Positions 18,002 to 26,703 of a DNA stretch of 64,000 nt are shown piece after piece (the first letter of the stretch is position 1; each line of letters starts with the position of its first letter). The notes beneath the pieces are model-generated. The model did not search any database, was not told where the DNA came from, and worked only from the letters and a program-made list of their open reading frames with translations. The stretch spans positions 38,652 to 102,651 of the forward strand of contig DATBIR010000100.1 of assembly GCA_036556825.1 (NCBI GenBank), read 5' to 3'. Made by a program: the position numbers and the translations under genes. Source of the DNA: JAJKJG01 sp036556825. GTDB lineage: Bacteria; Pseudomonadota; Alphaproteobacteria; Rhizobiales; Beijerinckiaceae.

Positions 18002-19441
18002 ATGTTCTCGCACGGCGTCATGCCACCTCTGATGTTCGGCGGCATGATTGTATTCATGCTGCTCGGTTTTCCGGTCGCCTTCTCGCTGGCGGCGGCCGGG
18101 CTGTTCTTCGGGATTCTCGGCATCGTCAGCGGCCATTTCGACCCGATCTTCTTAGGCAACCTGCCGTTCCGTTTCTTCGGCATCGTCTCGAACGAACTCC
18201 TCCTCGCCATCCCGTTCTTCACCTTCATGGGGGCGATTCTCGAGCGTTGCGGCCTCGCCGAGGATCTTCTCGAAGGCACCGGACAGCTGTTCGGCAAGAT
18301 TCCCGGCGGTCTCGCCTATGCGGTGATCGTGGTCGGCGCCGTTCTCGGTGCGATCACCGGCACGGTCGCGGCGTCCGTGATCGCCATGGGCGTGATCTCC
18401 CTGCCGGTGATGATGCGCTACGGCTACGACATGCGCCTGGCGACCGGCGTGATTGCCGCGTCCGGCACGATCACGCAGCTGATCCCGCCCTCGCTCGTGC
18501 TCGTGGTGCTCGCCGACCAGCTCGGGCGCTCGGTCGGCGACATGTATCTCGGCGCCATCGGCCCTTCGCTGCTGCAGGTCGCGATCTTCATCATTTACAT
18601 CCTGGTCCTGTCGCTCCTGCGGCCGCGCACCATGCCTCCCCTGCCGCCGGAGGCCCTGATCGCCCGGGGCTGGCCGCTGGTGCGCCGCGTGCTGTGGGGC
18701 ATGGTCCCCTCGATCGTGCTGATCTTTCTGGTGCTCGGCACCATCTTCATGGGGCTGGCGACACCAACCGAGGCCGGCGCCATGGGCGCGGTCGGTGCGC
18801 TCGCCCTCGCGGCGATCAACCGCCGGCTGACCTGGAACCTGGTCCGTCAGGGCATGTCGTCAACCATGCGCATCACGTCGATGGTGGTGTTCATCCTGAT
18901 CGGCTCGACCGTGTTCAGCCTCGTGTTCCAGGGCATGGACGGCGGACTGTGGATCGAGCACATGCTGACCAGCCTGCCGGGCGGCCAGCTCGGCTTCCTG
19001 ATCTTCGTCAACATCTTCATCTTCTTCCTTGCCTTCTTCCTTGATTTCTTCGAGATCGCGTTCATCGTGATCCCGCTGCTGGCGCCCGTGGCGGCCAAGC
19101 TCGGCATCGACCTGATCTGGTTCGGCGTCCTGCTCTGCGTGAACATGCAGACGAGCTTCATGCATCCGCCTTTCGGCTTCGCCCTGTTCTACCTGCGCGG
19201 CATCGCGCCCCGGGAGGTCAAGAGCGCGGACATCTACTGGGGCGCCGTCCCCTGGGTGGCGATGCAGTTGATCCTTGTCCTGATCGTGATCTTGTGGCCG
19301 GGATCGGTGACCTACTGGCTGGGACCGCGCCGGGTTGAGGATCCGGCGGTGATCGAACGCAAGCTTCAGGAACTGCAAATCCCGGTGCCCGACGGGCCGG
19401 GCGGGCTTCCGCCCTTCGACCCCGGTCCGCCCGGCCGGTAG
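18002..19441 (+). CDS. TRAP transporter large permease subunit (DctM)
   Basis: A 479-residue protein with about twelve helices plus a proline-rich cytoplasmic tail. Motifs typical of DctM include FTFMGAILERCGLAEDLL, VGAVLGAITGTVAASVIAMG and ATPTEAGAMGAVGALALA. The wording 'NMQTSFMHPPFGFALFYLRG' near the C-terminus fits the subgroup called mannitol/chloroaromatic-type TRAP. It forms the transport channel with the DctQ subunit encoded just upstream. The ORF is open further upstream through dctQ, but the ATG at 18002 starts the first helix. The substrate is unknown. Confidence 0.9.
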   Translation: MFSHGVMPPLMFGGMIVFMLLGFPVAFSLAAAGLFFGILGIVSGHFDPIFLGNLPFRFFGIVSNELLLAIPFFTFMGAILERCGLAEDLLEGTGQLFGKIPGGLAYAVIVVGAVLGAITGTVAASVIAMGVISLPVMMRYGYDMRLATGVIAASGTITQLIPPSLVLVVLADQLGRSVGDMYLGAIGPSLLQVAIFIIYILVLSLLRPRTMPPLPPEALIARGWPLVRRVLWGMVPSIVLIFLVLGTIFMGLATPTEAGAMGAVGALALAAINRRLTWNLVRQGMSSTMRITSMVVFILIGSTVFSLVFQGMDGGLWIEHMLTSLPGGQLGFLIFVNIFIFFLAFFLDFFEIAFIVIPLLAPVAAKLGIDLIWFGVLLCVNMQTSFMHPPFGFALFYLRGIAPREVKSADIYWGAVPWVAMQLILVLIVILWPGSVTYWLGPRRVEDPAVIERKLQELQIPVPDGPGGLPPFDPGPPGR

Positions 19442-19577
19442 CAGATTCTCGGGCGATGCGAAGTTTCGGCGCGGGGCCGGATACTGTTTGGCGTTGCAAG
19501 TTCTCGCGATTTTGAGGAACGTCCGGAAAAATATGGTCCCGAGGCGGGGAGCGTCACGAGGGTGGGCGACTAGGTTC

Positions 19578-20447
19578 ATGGCAAGACGTGTCACGGCCAT
19601 TTTGCTGGCGTGCTGCGTTGGCTTGTCGGCAGCGGCCCAGGACAGGCCGACGCCGGCGACGCCGGCGCCGGACACGCCGGTGACGGCAAAGCCCGCGCCG
19701 GACAAGCCGATGACCGCGAAGCCCGCGCCGGACAAGCTCGCCACGGGCCAGACGACGCTCAGGATCGCCACCGAAGGCGCCTTTCCGCCGTTCAATTATC
19801 TCGACGCCGGCAGCGAACCGCACGGCTTCGAGATCGAGATCGGCAAGGCCTTGTGCCAGGAGATGGCTGTCGCCTGCACATTCGTGGTTCACGAATGGGA
19901 TGGCATCATCAGAGGCCTGCTCGCCAAGGACTACGATGCGATCATGGCCTCGCTCGCCATAACGCCGCGGCGCAAGGCGCGCATCGCCTTCTCGAAGCGC
20001 TATTACTTCATCCCGCCGGCTTTCATCGGGCCCAAGGATTCCGACATTCACGACGTTACCCCGGCCGCCCTGGCCGGCAAGCGCATCGGCACCACCGAGA
20101 ACAGCCATCACGCCGCCTTCCTGGAGGCGCGCTACGCGGACGCCGACATCAGGGTCTACGGCAAGCTCGACGAAGCCAACCTCGACCTTCTGACCGGACG
20201 GATCGACCTGGTCCTCGGCGACAAGCTCGCCCTGTCGCGCTTTCTCGAGGCCCGCGAGGGCGCCTGCTGCCGCTTCGTCGCCGATGCCCCCGCCGACCAG
20301 GAATTCTATGGCGAAGGGGTCGGCATCGGGCTCCGCAAGGAGGACAAGGACCTCAAGGACAGGTTCAATCGCGCCCTCGAGCGGCTCACCGCCGACGGCA
20401 CATACGACCGCATCCGGTCAAAGTATTTCGCTTTCGACACCAAGTGA
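19578..20447 (+). CDS. family-3 extracellular solute-binding protein (polar amino acid type)
   Basis: A 289-residue secreted binding protein. A signal peptide ends near SAAAQ. A Pro-Ala-Lys-rich linker contains a near-perfect tandem repeat (APDKPMTAKPAPDKLATG). The SBP_bac_3 domain begins TTLRIATEGAFPPFNYLDAG and holds EIEIGKALCQEM, DGIIRGLLAKDYDAIMAS and ALERLTADGTYDRIRSKYF, all typical of ABC amino acid or opine binders (HisJ/ArtJ type). No ABC permease or ATPase gene is near. It follows the TRAP genes by 136 bp, so the two may be unrelated, or it may serve distant permeases. Confidence 0.85.
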   Translation: MARRVTAILLACCVGLSAAAQDRPTPATPAPDTPVTAKPAPDKPMTAKPAPDKLATGQTTLRIATEGAFPPFNYLDAGSEPHGFEIEIGKALCQEMAVACTFVVHEWDGIIRGLLAKDYDAIMASLAITPRRKARIAFSKRYYFIPPAFIGPKDSDIHDVTPAALAGKRIGTTENSHHAAFLEARYADADIRVYGKLDEANLDLLTGRIDLVLGDKLALSRFLEAREGACCRFVADAPADQEFYGEGVGIGLRKEDKDLKDRFNRALERLTADGTYDRIRSKYFAFDTK

Positions 20448-20663
20448 GTGGCCGGCGGCACGGATCGCTCTCCGACCGCCCGGGCGAAGCTTTTCCGGCA
20501 AGGCGGTTCCCACCTCGCCAGATCGTCTGTAAAAGCGCCTGACCGCTCGGGCGGATCGTTCACGTACATCGATCCCGCCTTGTATCTCTTTGATGCCGCA
20601 TGATCTTTCGGTGAAGTTGGATCCGCTTCGCCGCTCATGCGCCAATAGCAATAGGTGTCTGCA

Positions 20664-21530
20664 ATGGCGAAGGTGGCGTTTCTCGGTCTCGGCGTGATGG
20701 GCTATCCGATGGCGCGCCACCTCAAAGCGAAAGGCCACGACGTCACCGTCTACAACCGGACGAGCGCGAAAGCGGAGAAGTGGGTCTCGGAGAATGGCGG
20801 CAAGCTCGCGCGCACGCCGCGCGAAGCGGCCCAGGGCCAGGAGATCGTGTTCGCCTGCGTCGGCAATGACGACGACCTGCGCCAGGTGACGCTCGGTTCG
20901 GACGGCGCCTTTCACGGCCTCGCGCCGCGCGCCATTTTTGTCGACCACACGACCGCTTCCGCCGAAGTCGCCCGCGAGCTTTACGGCAAAGCCAGGGAAA
21001 ACGGCTTTGGTTTCGTCGACGGGCCCGTGTCGGGCGGTCAGGCCGGCGCCGAAAACGGCGTTCTCACGGTGATGTGCGGCGGCGACGCGGACGTTTACGC
21101 CAGGGCGGAGCCGGTCATCATGAGCTACGCCCGCGCCTCCCGCCTGCTCGGGCCGGCCGGGTCCGGCCAGCTCACCAAGATGATCAACCAGATCTGCATC
21201 GCCGGCCTCGTCCAGGCCCTGTCCGAGGGGATTCATTTCGGCCGCAAGGCCGGTCTCGACGTCGAAGCGGTGCTCGACGTGATCTCGAAAGGCGCTGCGC
21301 AATCCTGGCAGATGGAGAATCGCGGCAAGACCATGAACCAGGGCAAATTCGATTTCGGCTTCGCCGTCGACTGGATGCGCAAGGACCTGTCGATCTGCCT
21401 GGCCGAGGCCCGCCGCAACGGCGCCAACCTGCCGGTCACCGCGCTGGTCGATCAGTTCTATTCGGAAGTGCAGAAGATGGGCGGCAAGCGGTGGGACACC
21501 TCCAGCCTGCTCGCGCGGCTTGAGCGGTAG
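20664..21530 (+). CDS. NAD(P)-dependent beta-hydroxyacid dehydrogenase (3-hydroxyisobutyrate dehydrogenase family)
   Basis: A 288-residue oxidoreductase. The N-terminal Rossmann motif VAFLGLGVMGYPMARHL, the substrate motif FVDGPVSGGQAGAENG, and the catalytic-Lys segment GSGQLTKMINQICIAG define the family, which includes 3-hydroxyisobutyrate, tartronate semialdehyde and glyoxylate reductases. The C-terminal FDFGFAVDWMRKDLSI is also typical. The ATG at 20664 is preferred over a GTG nine bases upstream because the AGGTG ribosome site overlaps the GTG. The substrate is unresolved. A glyoxylate/tartronate role would fit the C2 metabolism nearby, but that is inference. Confidence 0.85.
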   Translation: MAKVAFLGLGVMGYPMARHLKAKGHDVTVYNRTSAKAEKWVSENGGKLARTPREAAQGQEIVFACVGNDDDLRQVTLGSDGAFHGLAPRAIFVDHTTASAEVARELYGKARENGFGFVDGPVSGGQAGAENGVLTVMCGGDADVYARAEPVIMSYARASRLLGPAGSGQLTKMINQICIAGLVQALSEGIHFGRKAGLDVEAVLDVISKGAAQSWQMENRGKTMNQGKFDFGFAVDWMRKDLSICLAEARRNGANLPVTALVDQFYSEVQKMGGKRWDTSSLLARLER

Positions 21531-21640
21531 AGCATGTCATCCGGCGAAGTGGATGCCACTTCACCAAGAAAGACTCGGCCGCGGACTTCATCCGGCATCG
21601 TGCGGTCCACTGGGAAAGACAAGCAGGATCGATCCACTCT
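21531..21640. repeat. degenerate Rhizobiales-type intergenic repeat
   Basis: After the stop codon the sequence contains AGAGCATGTCATCCGGCGAA, GTGGATGCCACTTCACC and a TCATCCGGCATCG element. This resembles the dispersed 'GAGCATGATCC..GAAGTGG.ACC.CTTTTCGG' family common between genes of Hyphomicrobiales. Related pieces are seen at 20600-20642, 28818-28905 and 29399-29525. Confidence 0.45.
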
Positions 21641-21693
21641 GAAATCGGGCCTGACTGAAATCGACCCTGATCCGGGCCGCTGCGGCGACCGCT

Positions 21694-21900
21694 TCAGCGC
21701 CGCGTGATGGCGAGATAGCCGATGAAGACGGCCAGGCCGAGCGCCAGGATTGTCATCGCGGTTTCGCGCAAGTCGCCGCTCAGCGCTGCCTGCTCCCGCA
21801 TCCCTGCGAGATTCTCGGCCTGTTCAGGATCGCCGGACATGTAAAGGCCGATCACCATGGTGACCGTGATGAGCCCGAGGAGCAGGTAGTTGATGCGCAT
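21694..21900 (-). CDS. small two-helix membrane protein of unknown function
   Basis: A 68-residue protein with two hydrophobic helices (INYLLLGLITVTMVIGLYM and ETAMTILALGLAVFIGYLA) separated by a short charged loop, ending in TRR. No family is recognised. It follows the enoyl-CoA hydratase gene in the same direction. An ATG at 22011, four bases beyond that gene's stop, would add 37 residues and allow coupling. The shorter start is preferred because the added stretch lacks conserved features. Confidence 0.55.
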   Translation of the reverse strand: MRINYLLLGLITVTMVIGLYMSGDPEQAENLAGMREQAALSGDLRETAMTILALGLAVFIGYLAITRR

Positions 21901-22014
21901 GGCCTGGATGTAAGCTCCCTCGCGTGCCGGGAAAATGGTCTCGTATAGCGCGTGCTCCGTCCGGCAAGCGCGCCGCCCCTGTACCGGTCCGGGCGGGCTT
22001 TTGCCGGTCATGCT

Positions 22015-22806
22015 TCAGTTGCCGGCGAAGCGCGGCGGACGCTTCTCGCGGAAGGCGGCGATCGCTTCCGCGAAATCGTTGCTTATGCCTGCCTCCTGCT
22101 GCAACTCGGCCTCGACGGCCAGCTGCGCGTCGAGGCTGCTCTCCAGGCTCGACGCCACGGCCTGCTTGAGCAGCCGATAGGCAAGCGCCGGCCCCTCGGC
22201 CACGCGCGCGGCAAGCGCCGCGGTCTCGGCCGCAAATGATGCGTCGTCGAAGACCTTGTAGACGAGGCCGAGGCGCTGCGCCTCCTCTGCCGGGATCTGG
22301 TCGGCGCTCATCATCAGCGCCAGCGCCCGCTTCGGACCGACGAGACGAGGCAACAGCCACGTGCCTCCGGCATCGGGGATCAGGCCGATCCTGACGAAGC
22401 CTTCCTGCAGATAGGCCGAGCGCGCCGCGACGACGATATCGCACGCGAGGGCGATGTTCATGGACGCACCGACCGCCGGCCCGTTGAGCGCCGCGATGGT
22501 CACTTTGGGATAGCCGACGAGCCGGCGGACGAGCGGATTGTAGTCGCGCGCCAGTGGCGTTCCGAGATCGACCCGGCCGTGGCTGTCGCGCGGCAGCTCC
22601 TCGGTGAGATCGGCGCCGGACGAGAACGCCCGCCCCTCGCCGGTCAGGACGACGACGCGGACAACCGCGTCGTTCTCCGCCGTGTCCAGCGCCGTGCGCA
22701 GGTCGGCATGCATGGCGCTGTTCAGGGCGTTGAGCTTGTCGGCGCGCGACAGGGCGATCGTTGCGACCGCGCCAGCTTTCGACACACGCAAGGTGGACAG
22801 GCTCAT
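22015..22806 (-). CDS. enoyl-CoA hydratase/isomerase family protein
   Basis: A 263-residue crotonase-fold enzyme acting on acyl-CoA thioesters. Key elements are LSRADKLNALNSAMHADL, the oxyanion-hole segment GRAFSSGADLTEE near residue 65, and AALNGPAVGASMNIALACDIV near 105. FVRIGLIPDAGGTWLLPRLVG resembles the PaaG-type isomerases in having GLIPDAGGT where classical hydratases have GxxPGxGGT. The position of the second catalytic Glu in crotonase is thus occupied by Asp. A good ribosome site (AAGGAG) precedes the ATG. It may act as a 2-enoyl-CoA hydratase or a ring-opening isomerase. Confidence 0.85.
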   Translation of the reverse strand: MSLSTLRVSKAGAVATIALSRADKLNALNSAMHADLRTALDTAENDAVVRVVVLTGEGRAFSSGADLTEELPRDSHGRVDLGTPLARDYNPLVRRLVGYPKVTIAALNGPAVGASMNIALACDIVVAARSAYLQEGFVRIGLIPDAGGTWLLPRLVGPKRALALMMSADQIPAEEAQRLGLVYKVFDDASFAAETAALAARVAEGPALAYRLLKQAVASSLESSLDAQLAVEAELQQEAGISNDFAEAIAAFREKRPPRFAGN

Positions 22807-22934
22807 CGGCGTTTCTCCTTTGAGGATGATCCGGCAAAGTAGGCCCGCTTTGCCGAACAAGGCTCGTCCCGGACTTGATCCGGGATCATGCGGCACAAAG
22901 ACAACGAGAGTGTGATCGATCCGGTCCCAATCGA

Positions 22935-23594
22935 TCATGCTCGCGAGGATGACGGCTCGAGAATGGCATGCACCTGCCGGCGCAGCACCGGCAGCAGTTC
23001 GGCTTCGAACCACGGATTCCTGCGCAGCCATGCGTTGTTCCGCCAGGACGGATGCGGCATCGGCAGGATGCGCGGACGGCGCGGGCTCTCGAGGATGTCG
23101 CGCCAGCGTTTCACCGTCGCCGTCAGGCCGTCCCGGAAGTCGTCGCCGAGGTGCCACGCCTGGGCGTATTGGCCGATCACCAGGATCAGTTCGAGCTCCG
23201 GCAGGCCGGCGAAGATTCTTTGCCGCCACAACTGCGCGCATTCCCGTCGAGGTGGCAAGTCGCCGCCCTTGGCGTCATGACCGGGAAAGCAGGAGCCCAT
23301 CGGAACGATGGCGACGCGGCTCTCGTCGTAGAAGGTCGCCTCGTCGAGGCCGAGCCAGGCGCGCAGCCTGACCCCGGACGGGTCGTAGAAGGGCTTGCCG
23401 GCAGCGTGGGCGCGTGTGCCCGGAGCCTGGCTGGCGATGCACAGGCGGGCCGTCGCGCTCGCCTGGATGATTGGCCGCGGCTCCTGCGGCAATGCCGGAC
23501 CAAGGCGCGGCGCATCGCGGCACACCCGGCAGGCGCGCAATTGCGCGACCACGTCATCGAGCACGGGATCAGACGTCGAGGACGAGACCGTCAT
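22935..23594 (-). CDS. uracil-DNA glycosylase-superfamily protein
   Basis: A 219-residue protein of the UDG superfamily (COG1573-like, short form). An N-terminal CRVCRDAPRLGP is followed by IASQAPGTRAHAAGKPFYDP (the motif-1 water-activating loop region), GSCFPGHDAKGGDLPPRREC, LILVIGQYAQAWHLG and the leucine-loop/motif-3 region PMPHPSWRNNAWLRRNPWFE. Canonical family 4 iron-sulfur cysteines are not all present. Whether it removes uracil or is a diverged relative is unknown. Its ATG overlaps the end of the MBL hydrolase gene by 26 bp, and a GTG ten codons on would remove most of the overlap. Confidence 0.8.
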   Translation of the reverse strand: MTVSSSTSDPVLDDVVAQLRACRVCRDAPRLGPALPQEPRPIIQASATARLCIASQAPGTRAHAAGKPFYDPSGVRLRAWLGLDEATFYDESRVAIVPMGSCFPGHDAKGGDLPPRRECAQLWRQRIFAGLPELELILVIGQYAQAWHLGDDFRDGLTATVKRWRDILESPRRPRILPMPHPSWRNNAWLRRNPWFEAELLPVLRRQVHAILEPSSSRA

Positions 23595-24324
23595 ACGCCG
23601 TCAGATAGCCTTTCGCCTCCACTTCGGCGAGGCGGGCCAGGACGGTATCGGTCATGTGCGTCAGCATCACGCGCGAGGTTTCGAAGCCGGGGCGGTTGGC
23701 GGCGATCGTCTCGAAATCGAGGTGGTTCGGCGGCGCCTTGGTGAGCTTGTAGCATTCGATGATGAACAGCGATGCGCCCCTGGCGACATCGAACAGCGCC
23801 TCCGTCCACATCGTGTCGCCCGAATAGGCGAGGAGACGGGCGCCGTCGCTGACGCGAACCCCGGTCGAGGGCGCGCCGGACGGGTGGACCACCTCGTGCG
23901 TCTCGATCTCGAAATGGCCAAAACGGTGACTCGTCCGGCACGGCAAGTCCACCACCTTGAGCGGATAGCGCCACTTGTTCTTGGACGAGCCCGGGAAGAA
24001 CACCTCCATGGCGGCGTCGAGCCGTTCCGCCGTCCCCGTGGGGCCGATCACCGTAAGCGGCTTCTCGCGCGCACCGTCGAACTGCCCGTGGAGCAAAAAG
24101 AACGGCAGCCCTCCGAAATGGTCGCCGTGCAGGTGGCTCAGCATCACGGCGTCGATGCGGTTCGGATCGAGCCCGAGCTTGCGCAAGGCGACGAGCGAGG
24201 TCGCGCCGAAATCGAGCGCCAGCGTCAGCTCTCCGCTTTCGACCAGGAAACAGGTATTGGCGCGCCCACCCGAGCCGAAGGCATCGCCGCAGCCGACAAC
24301 CGTCAAGCGCATCGGCGTCGTCAC
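23569..24324 (-). CDS. MBL-fold metallo-hydrolase (RNase Z-like)
   Basis: A 251-residue metallo-beta-lactamase-fold enzyme. The first metal-binding motif is SHLHGDHFGGLPFF. The start TVVGCGDAFGSGGRANTCFLVE and the later AYSGDTMWTEALFDVARGASLFIIECY (metal-ligand Asp in SGDT) and MLTHMTDTVL (His) complete the site. The layout is that of RNase Z/PhnP-like hydrolases without a tRNA-binding exosite arm, so a phosphodiesterase or lactonase role is possible. It is translated just before the UDG-like gene, overlapping by 26 bp. Confidence 0.83.
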   Translation of the reverse strand: MTTPMRLTVVGCGDAFGSGGRANTCFLVESGELTLALDFGATSLVALRKLGLDPNRIDAVMLSHLHGDHFGGLPFFLLHGQFDGAREKPLTVIGPTGTAERLDAAMEVFFPGSSKNKWRYPLKVVDLPCRTSHRFGHFEIETHEVVHPSGAPSTGVRVSDGARLLAYSGDTMWTEALFDVARGASLFIIECYKLTKAPPNHLDFETIAANRPGFETSRVMLTHMTDTVLARLAEVEAKGYLTAYDGLVLDV

Positions 24325-24542
24325 AAGAATTGCGGCGCCAGAAGGCGCCTCGAACCGGCGATATATCGCGACATGCAGCCCCCTCAGGTCGTCGCACGCG
24401 CACGCATGGATCGGCCAGTTCGTTCGCCCCGGCGCGCTCTACTGTCAAGCCTGGACAAGCGCGATTGCGCCGGAGCGGGACATTCATGCGATGATTTTTT
24501 GGCCCCGCTGTGCCGATCACACGCCATGGCGGTGGAGACAGC

Positions 24543-25040
24543 TCAGCTGCCGCGTGGGTCGGAATGCGTCCTGCGCCATTGCGAGGGCTGCTCGAACGAG
24601 CCCGACCACAGTTCGAGCCGCTTGTCGCGTGCGGCGGATTCCTCCCGTTGGTAGCGGCCGTAGGCGAGCGCATAGCCCTTTTTCACCAGGGCCGCCCCGA
24701 CATCCTCTCCTGCCGCTTCGCACGTCGCCAGACGTCGGCGATAGCGGTCGCGGGCGCCGAGGCGGCAGGTCACCAGCCGGCCGGCGATCAGCTCGCTCAA
24801 GGCCTTGCGGGCGACTTCGCCGCACGGATACGAGCGCTGCCCGTCCCGGAGGCAGGTCTGGTGGAGCTCGGGCGCATCGATCCCGGCGAGGCGGATGTCC
24901 TTGCCGTCCAGCCGGAGGGAATCTCCGTCGACGGCGCTGGCCATGCCGGTGACGACGGTCTCAGGCTGCAGCAGCCAGGCGGCGCCGGCGACGAGCCCGA
25001 TCAGCAGCAGCGCGTCGATGAGAGCACCGGACCGTCGCAC
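24543..25040 (-). CDS. membrane-anchored thermonuclease-like (SNase) protein
   Basis: A 165-residue protein. An uncleaved N-terminal helix (IDALLLIGLVAGAAWLL) anchors a staphylococcal nuclease domain. This shows VDGDSLRLDGKDIRLAGIDAPELHQTC with the catalytic Arg in IRLAGIDAPE, GEVARKALSELI (catalytic-Glu region) and YRRRLATC with the second Arg. Calcium-dependent cleavage of DNA or RNA outside the cytoplasm is expected if active. The cysteine-flanked loop DGQRSYPCGE replaces the usual linker. It is divergent from the histidine kinase gene. Confidence 0.82.
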   Translation of the reverse strand: MRRSGALIDALLLIGLVAGAAWLLQPETVVTGMASAVDGDSLRLDGKDIRLAGIDAPELHQTCLRDGQRSYPCGEVARKALSELIAGRLVTCRLGARDRYRRRLATCEAAGEDVGAALVKKGYALAYGRYQREESAARDKRLELWSGSFEQPSQWRRTHSDPRGS

Positions 25041-25167
25041 GGGTTCCCTCCCGTCTGGCTGCGTCGGAATCGCACCAGTGGCGTGAAAGGGAGATTAACC
25101 TTTTGCAAGCCATGATGGGCGACCGCGGGGCCGACGGTTTTCGCGGCCGGGCGTATTGCGTGGGACC

Positions 25168-26703
25168 ATGGGCGAGTTGACGGCGCAGATCATCCAACGC
25201 GGTCGGGGAGCCGACACGAAGGAGGTCGCCCGCCGCCGCAAGATCGCGCAGGACGTGCGCGCCGCGCGCGAGAAGCTCACCTCCTCGATCGGGCTCGAGC
25301 GGGCTTTCGACTACGAGCTGGTGCGCCTGTTCGCCGAATATCGCTTCGGCGGCTCCGTCCTCCTCTGCGTGCTGGCCACGACGATCGCGGCGATCGCGAC
25401 GTTCTGGACCCCTCTGCACATTTTCCTCGTGTGGTTCGGCGCCGCGGCGGCAGCGATCGGCGCGATGGCCGCGCTCTCGCGCGCCTTCCTCCGCCAGAGC
25501 CCCGATGCCGTGGCGCTGCGGGCGTGGCGCAGCCGCTTCATCCTGGGCGAGCTGCTGCACGCCACGACCTGGGCCGTGATCGTGCAGGCCCTCATGCACG
25601 TCCAGGCGCCCGGCAGCCGCAGTTTCGTGCTGTTCATCCTGCTGATGACTGCGGCCGTGGCGGCCACCCTGTCGGCCACCATCCCGCTGGCCGTCTATGC
25701 CGGCGTGCTGCCGCTGACCGCCGCCGTCCTCGCCTTCGTATGGACCTCACGGGACCTCGATGCGGTCATGCTGGCGCTGATGGCCATCAGCGGCCAGATC
25801 TTCTTCATCTTCCTCGGCCGGCGTCTCCATGCCAGCGCCCTGGCCACACTTCAGTCGCGCGCCGAGAAGGATGCGCTGTTCGCCGAACTGGAGCAGGCGA
25901 AGAGCAATTCCGACGAGGCGCGGCGCCGGGCCGAAGAGGCGAATCTCGCCAAGTCGCGCTTCCTGGCCACGATGAGCCATGAGTTGCGCACGCCGCTCAA
26001 TGCCATCCTCGGCTTCTCCGAAGTCATGACGAGCGAGGTTTTCGGCCCCCATGCCTCGTCGGCCTACCGCGAATACGCGCAGGACATCCACGACAGCGGC
26101 CAGCACCTCCTCAACGTCATCAACGAGATACTCGACCTCTCGCGCATCGAGGCCGGGCGCTACGAGCTGAACGAGGAAGCGGTCCTCCTGGCGCATGTGG
26201 TCGACGATTGCCGCCACATGCTGAATCTGCGCGCCAAGGCCAAGAACCAGACCGTCAAGGACGCGATCGACCCGACGCTGCCCCGGCTCTGGGCGGACGA
26301 GCGCGCGGTCCGCCAGGTCGTGCTCAACATCCTGTCGAACGCCATCAAGTTCACTCCGCAGGGCGGCGAGATCACGATCAAGGTCGGCCGGACGTCGTCG
26401 GGCGGCCAATATGTGAGCATCAAGGACAGCGGGCCGGGCATCCCCGAGGACGAAATCCCGATCGTCATGTCATCCTTCGGCCGCGGCTCGCTGGCCATCA
26501 AGGCTGCCGAGCAGGGCTCCGGGCTCGGCCTGCCCATCGTCAAGGGCTTCGTCGAGTTGCACGGCGGCGCCTTCCAGCTCAAATCGAAGCCGCGCGAAGG
26601 CACCGAGGCGATCGTCACCTTCCCTGCGTCGCGCGTGATGGACGTGCTTCCGGCGGTCGATGTTCCGCCGACCCCGCCGCGCCCCGGTCAGGAAGCGGCG
26701 TGA
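25168..26703 (+). CDS. membrane sensor histidine kinase (PleC/DivJ-like core)
   Basis: A 511-residue kinase. An N-terminal helix-rich sensor region holds about five to six membrane helices (residues 50-220). A short coiled coil (LFAELEQAKSNSDEARRRAEE) leads to the HisKA box FLATMSHELRTPLNAILGFS, where His is phosphorylated. The ATPase domain then shows the N box NILSNAIKFTPQG, the G1 box SGPGIPEDE and GSGLGLPIVKGFVELHGG. No receiver domain or adjacent response regulator is present, so it is an orphan, as many alphaproteobacterial cell-cycle kinases are. ATG at 25168 is preferred over an in-frame TTG at 25156. Its end overlaps the convergent cobT by 89 bp. Confidence 0.87.
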   Translation: MGELTAQIIQRGRGADTKEVARRRKIAQDVRAAREKLTSSIGLERAFDYELVRLFAEYRFGGSVLLCVLATTIAAIATFWTPLHIFLVWFGAAAAAIGAMAALSRAFLRQSPDAVALRAWRSRFILGELLHATTWAVIVQALMHVQAPGSRSFVLFILLMTAAVAATLSATIPLAVYAGVLPLTAAVLAFVWTSRDLDAVMLALMAISGQIFFIFLGRRLHASALATLQSRAEKDALFAELEQAKSNSDEARRRAEEANLAKSRFLATMSHELRTPLNAILGFSEVMTSEVFGPHASSAYREYAQDIHDSGQHLLNVINEILDLSRIEAGRYELNEEAVLLAHVVDDCRHMLNLRAKAKNQTVKDAIDPTLPRLWADERAVRQVVLNILSNAIKFTPQGGEITIKVGRTSSGGQYVSIKDSGPGIPEDEIPIVMSSFGRGSLAIKAAEQGSGLGLPIVKGFVELHGGAFQLKSKPREGTEAIVTFPASRVMDVLPAVDVPPTPPRPGQEAA

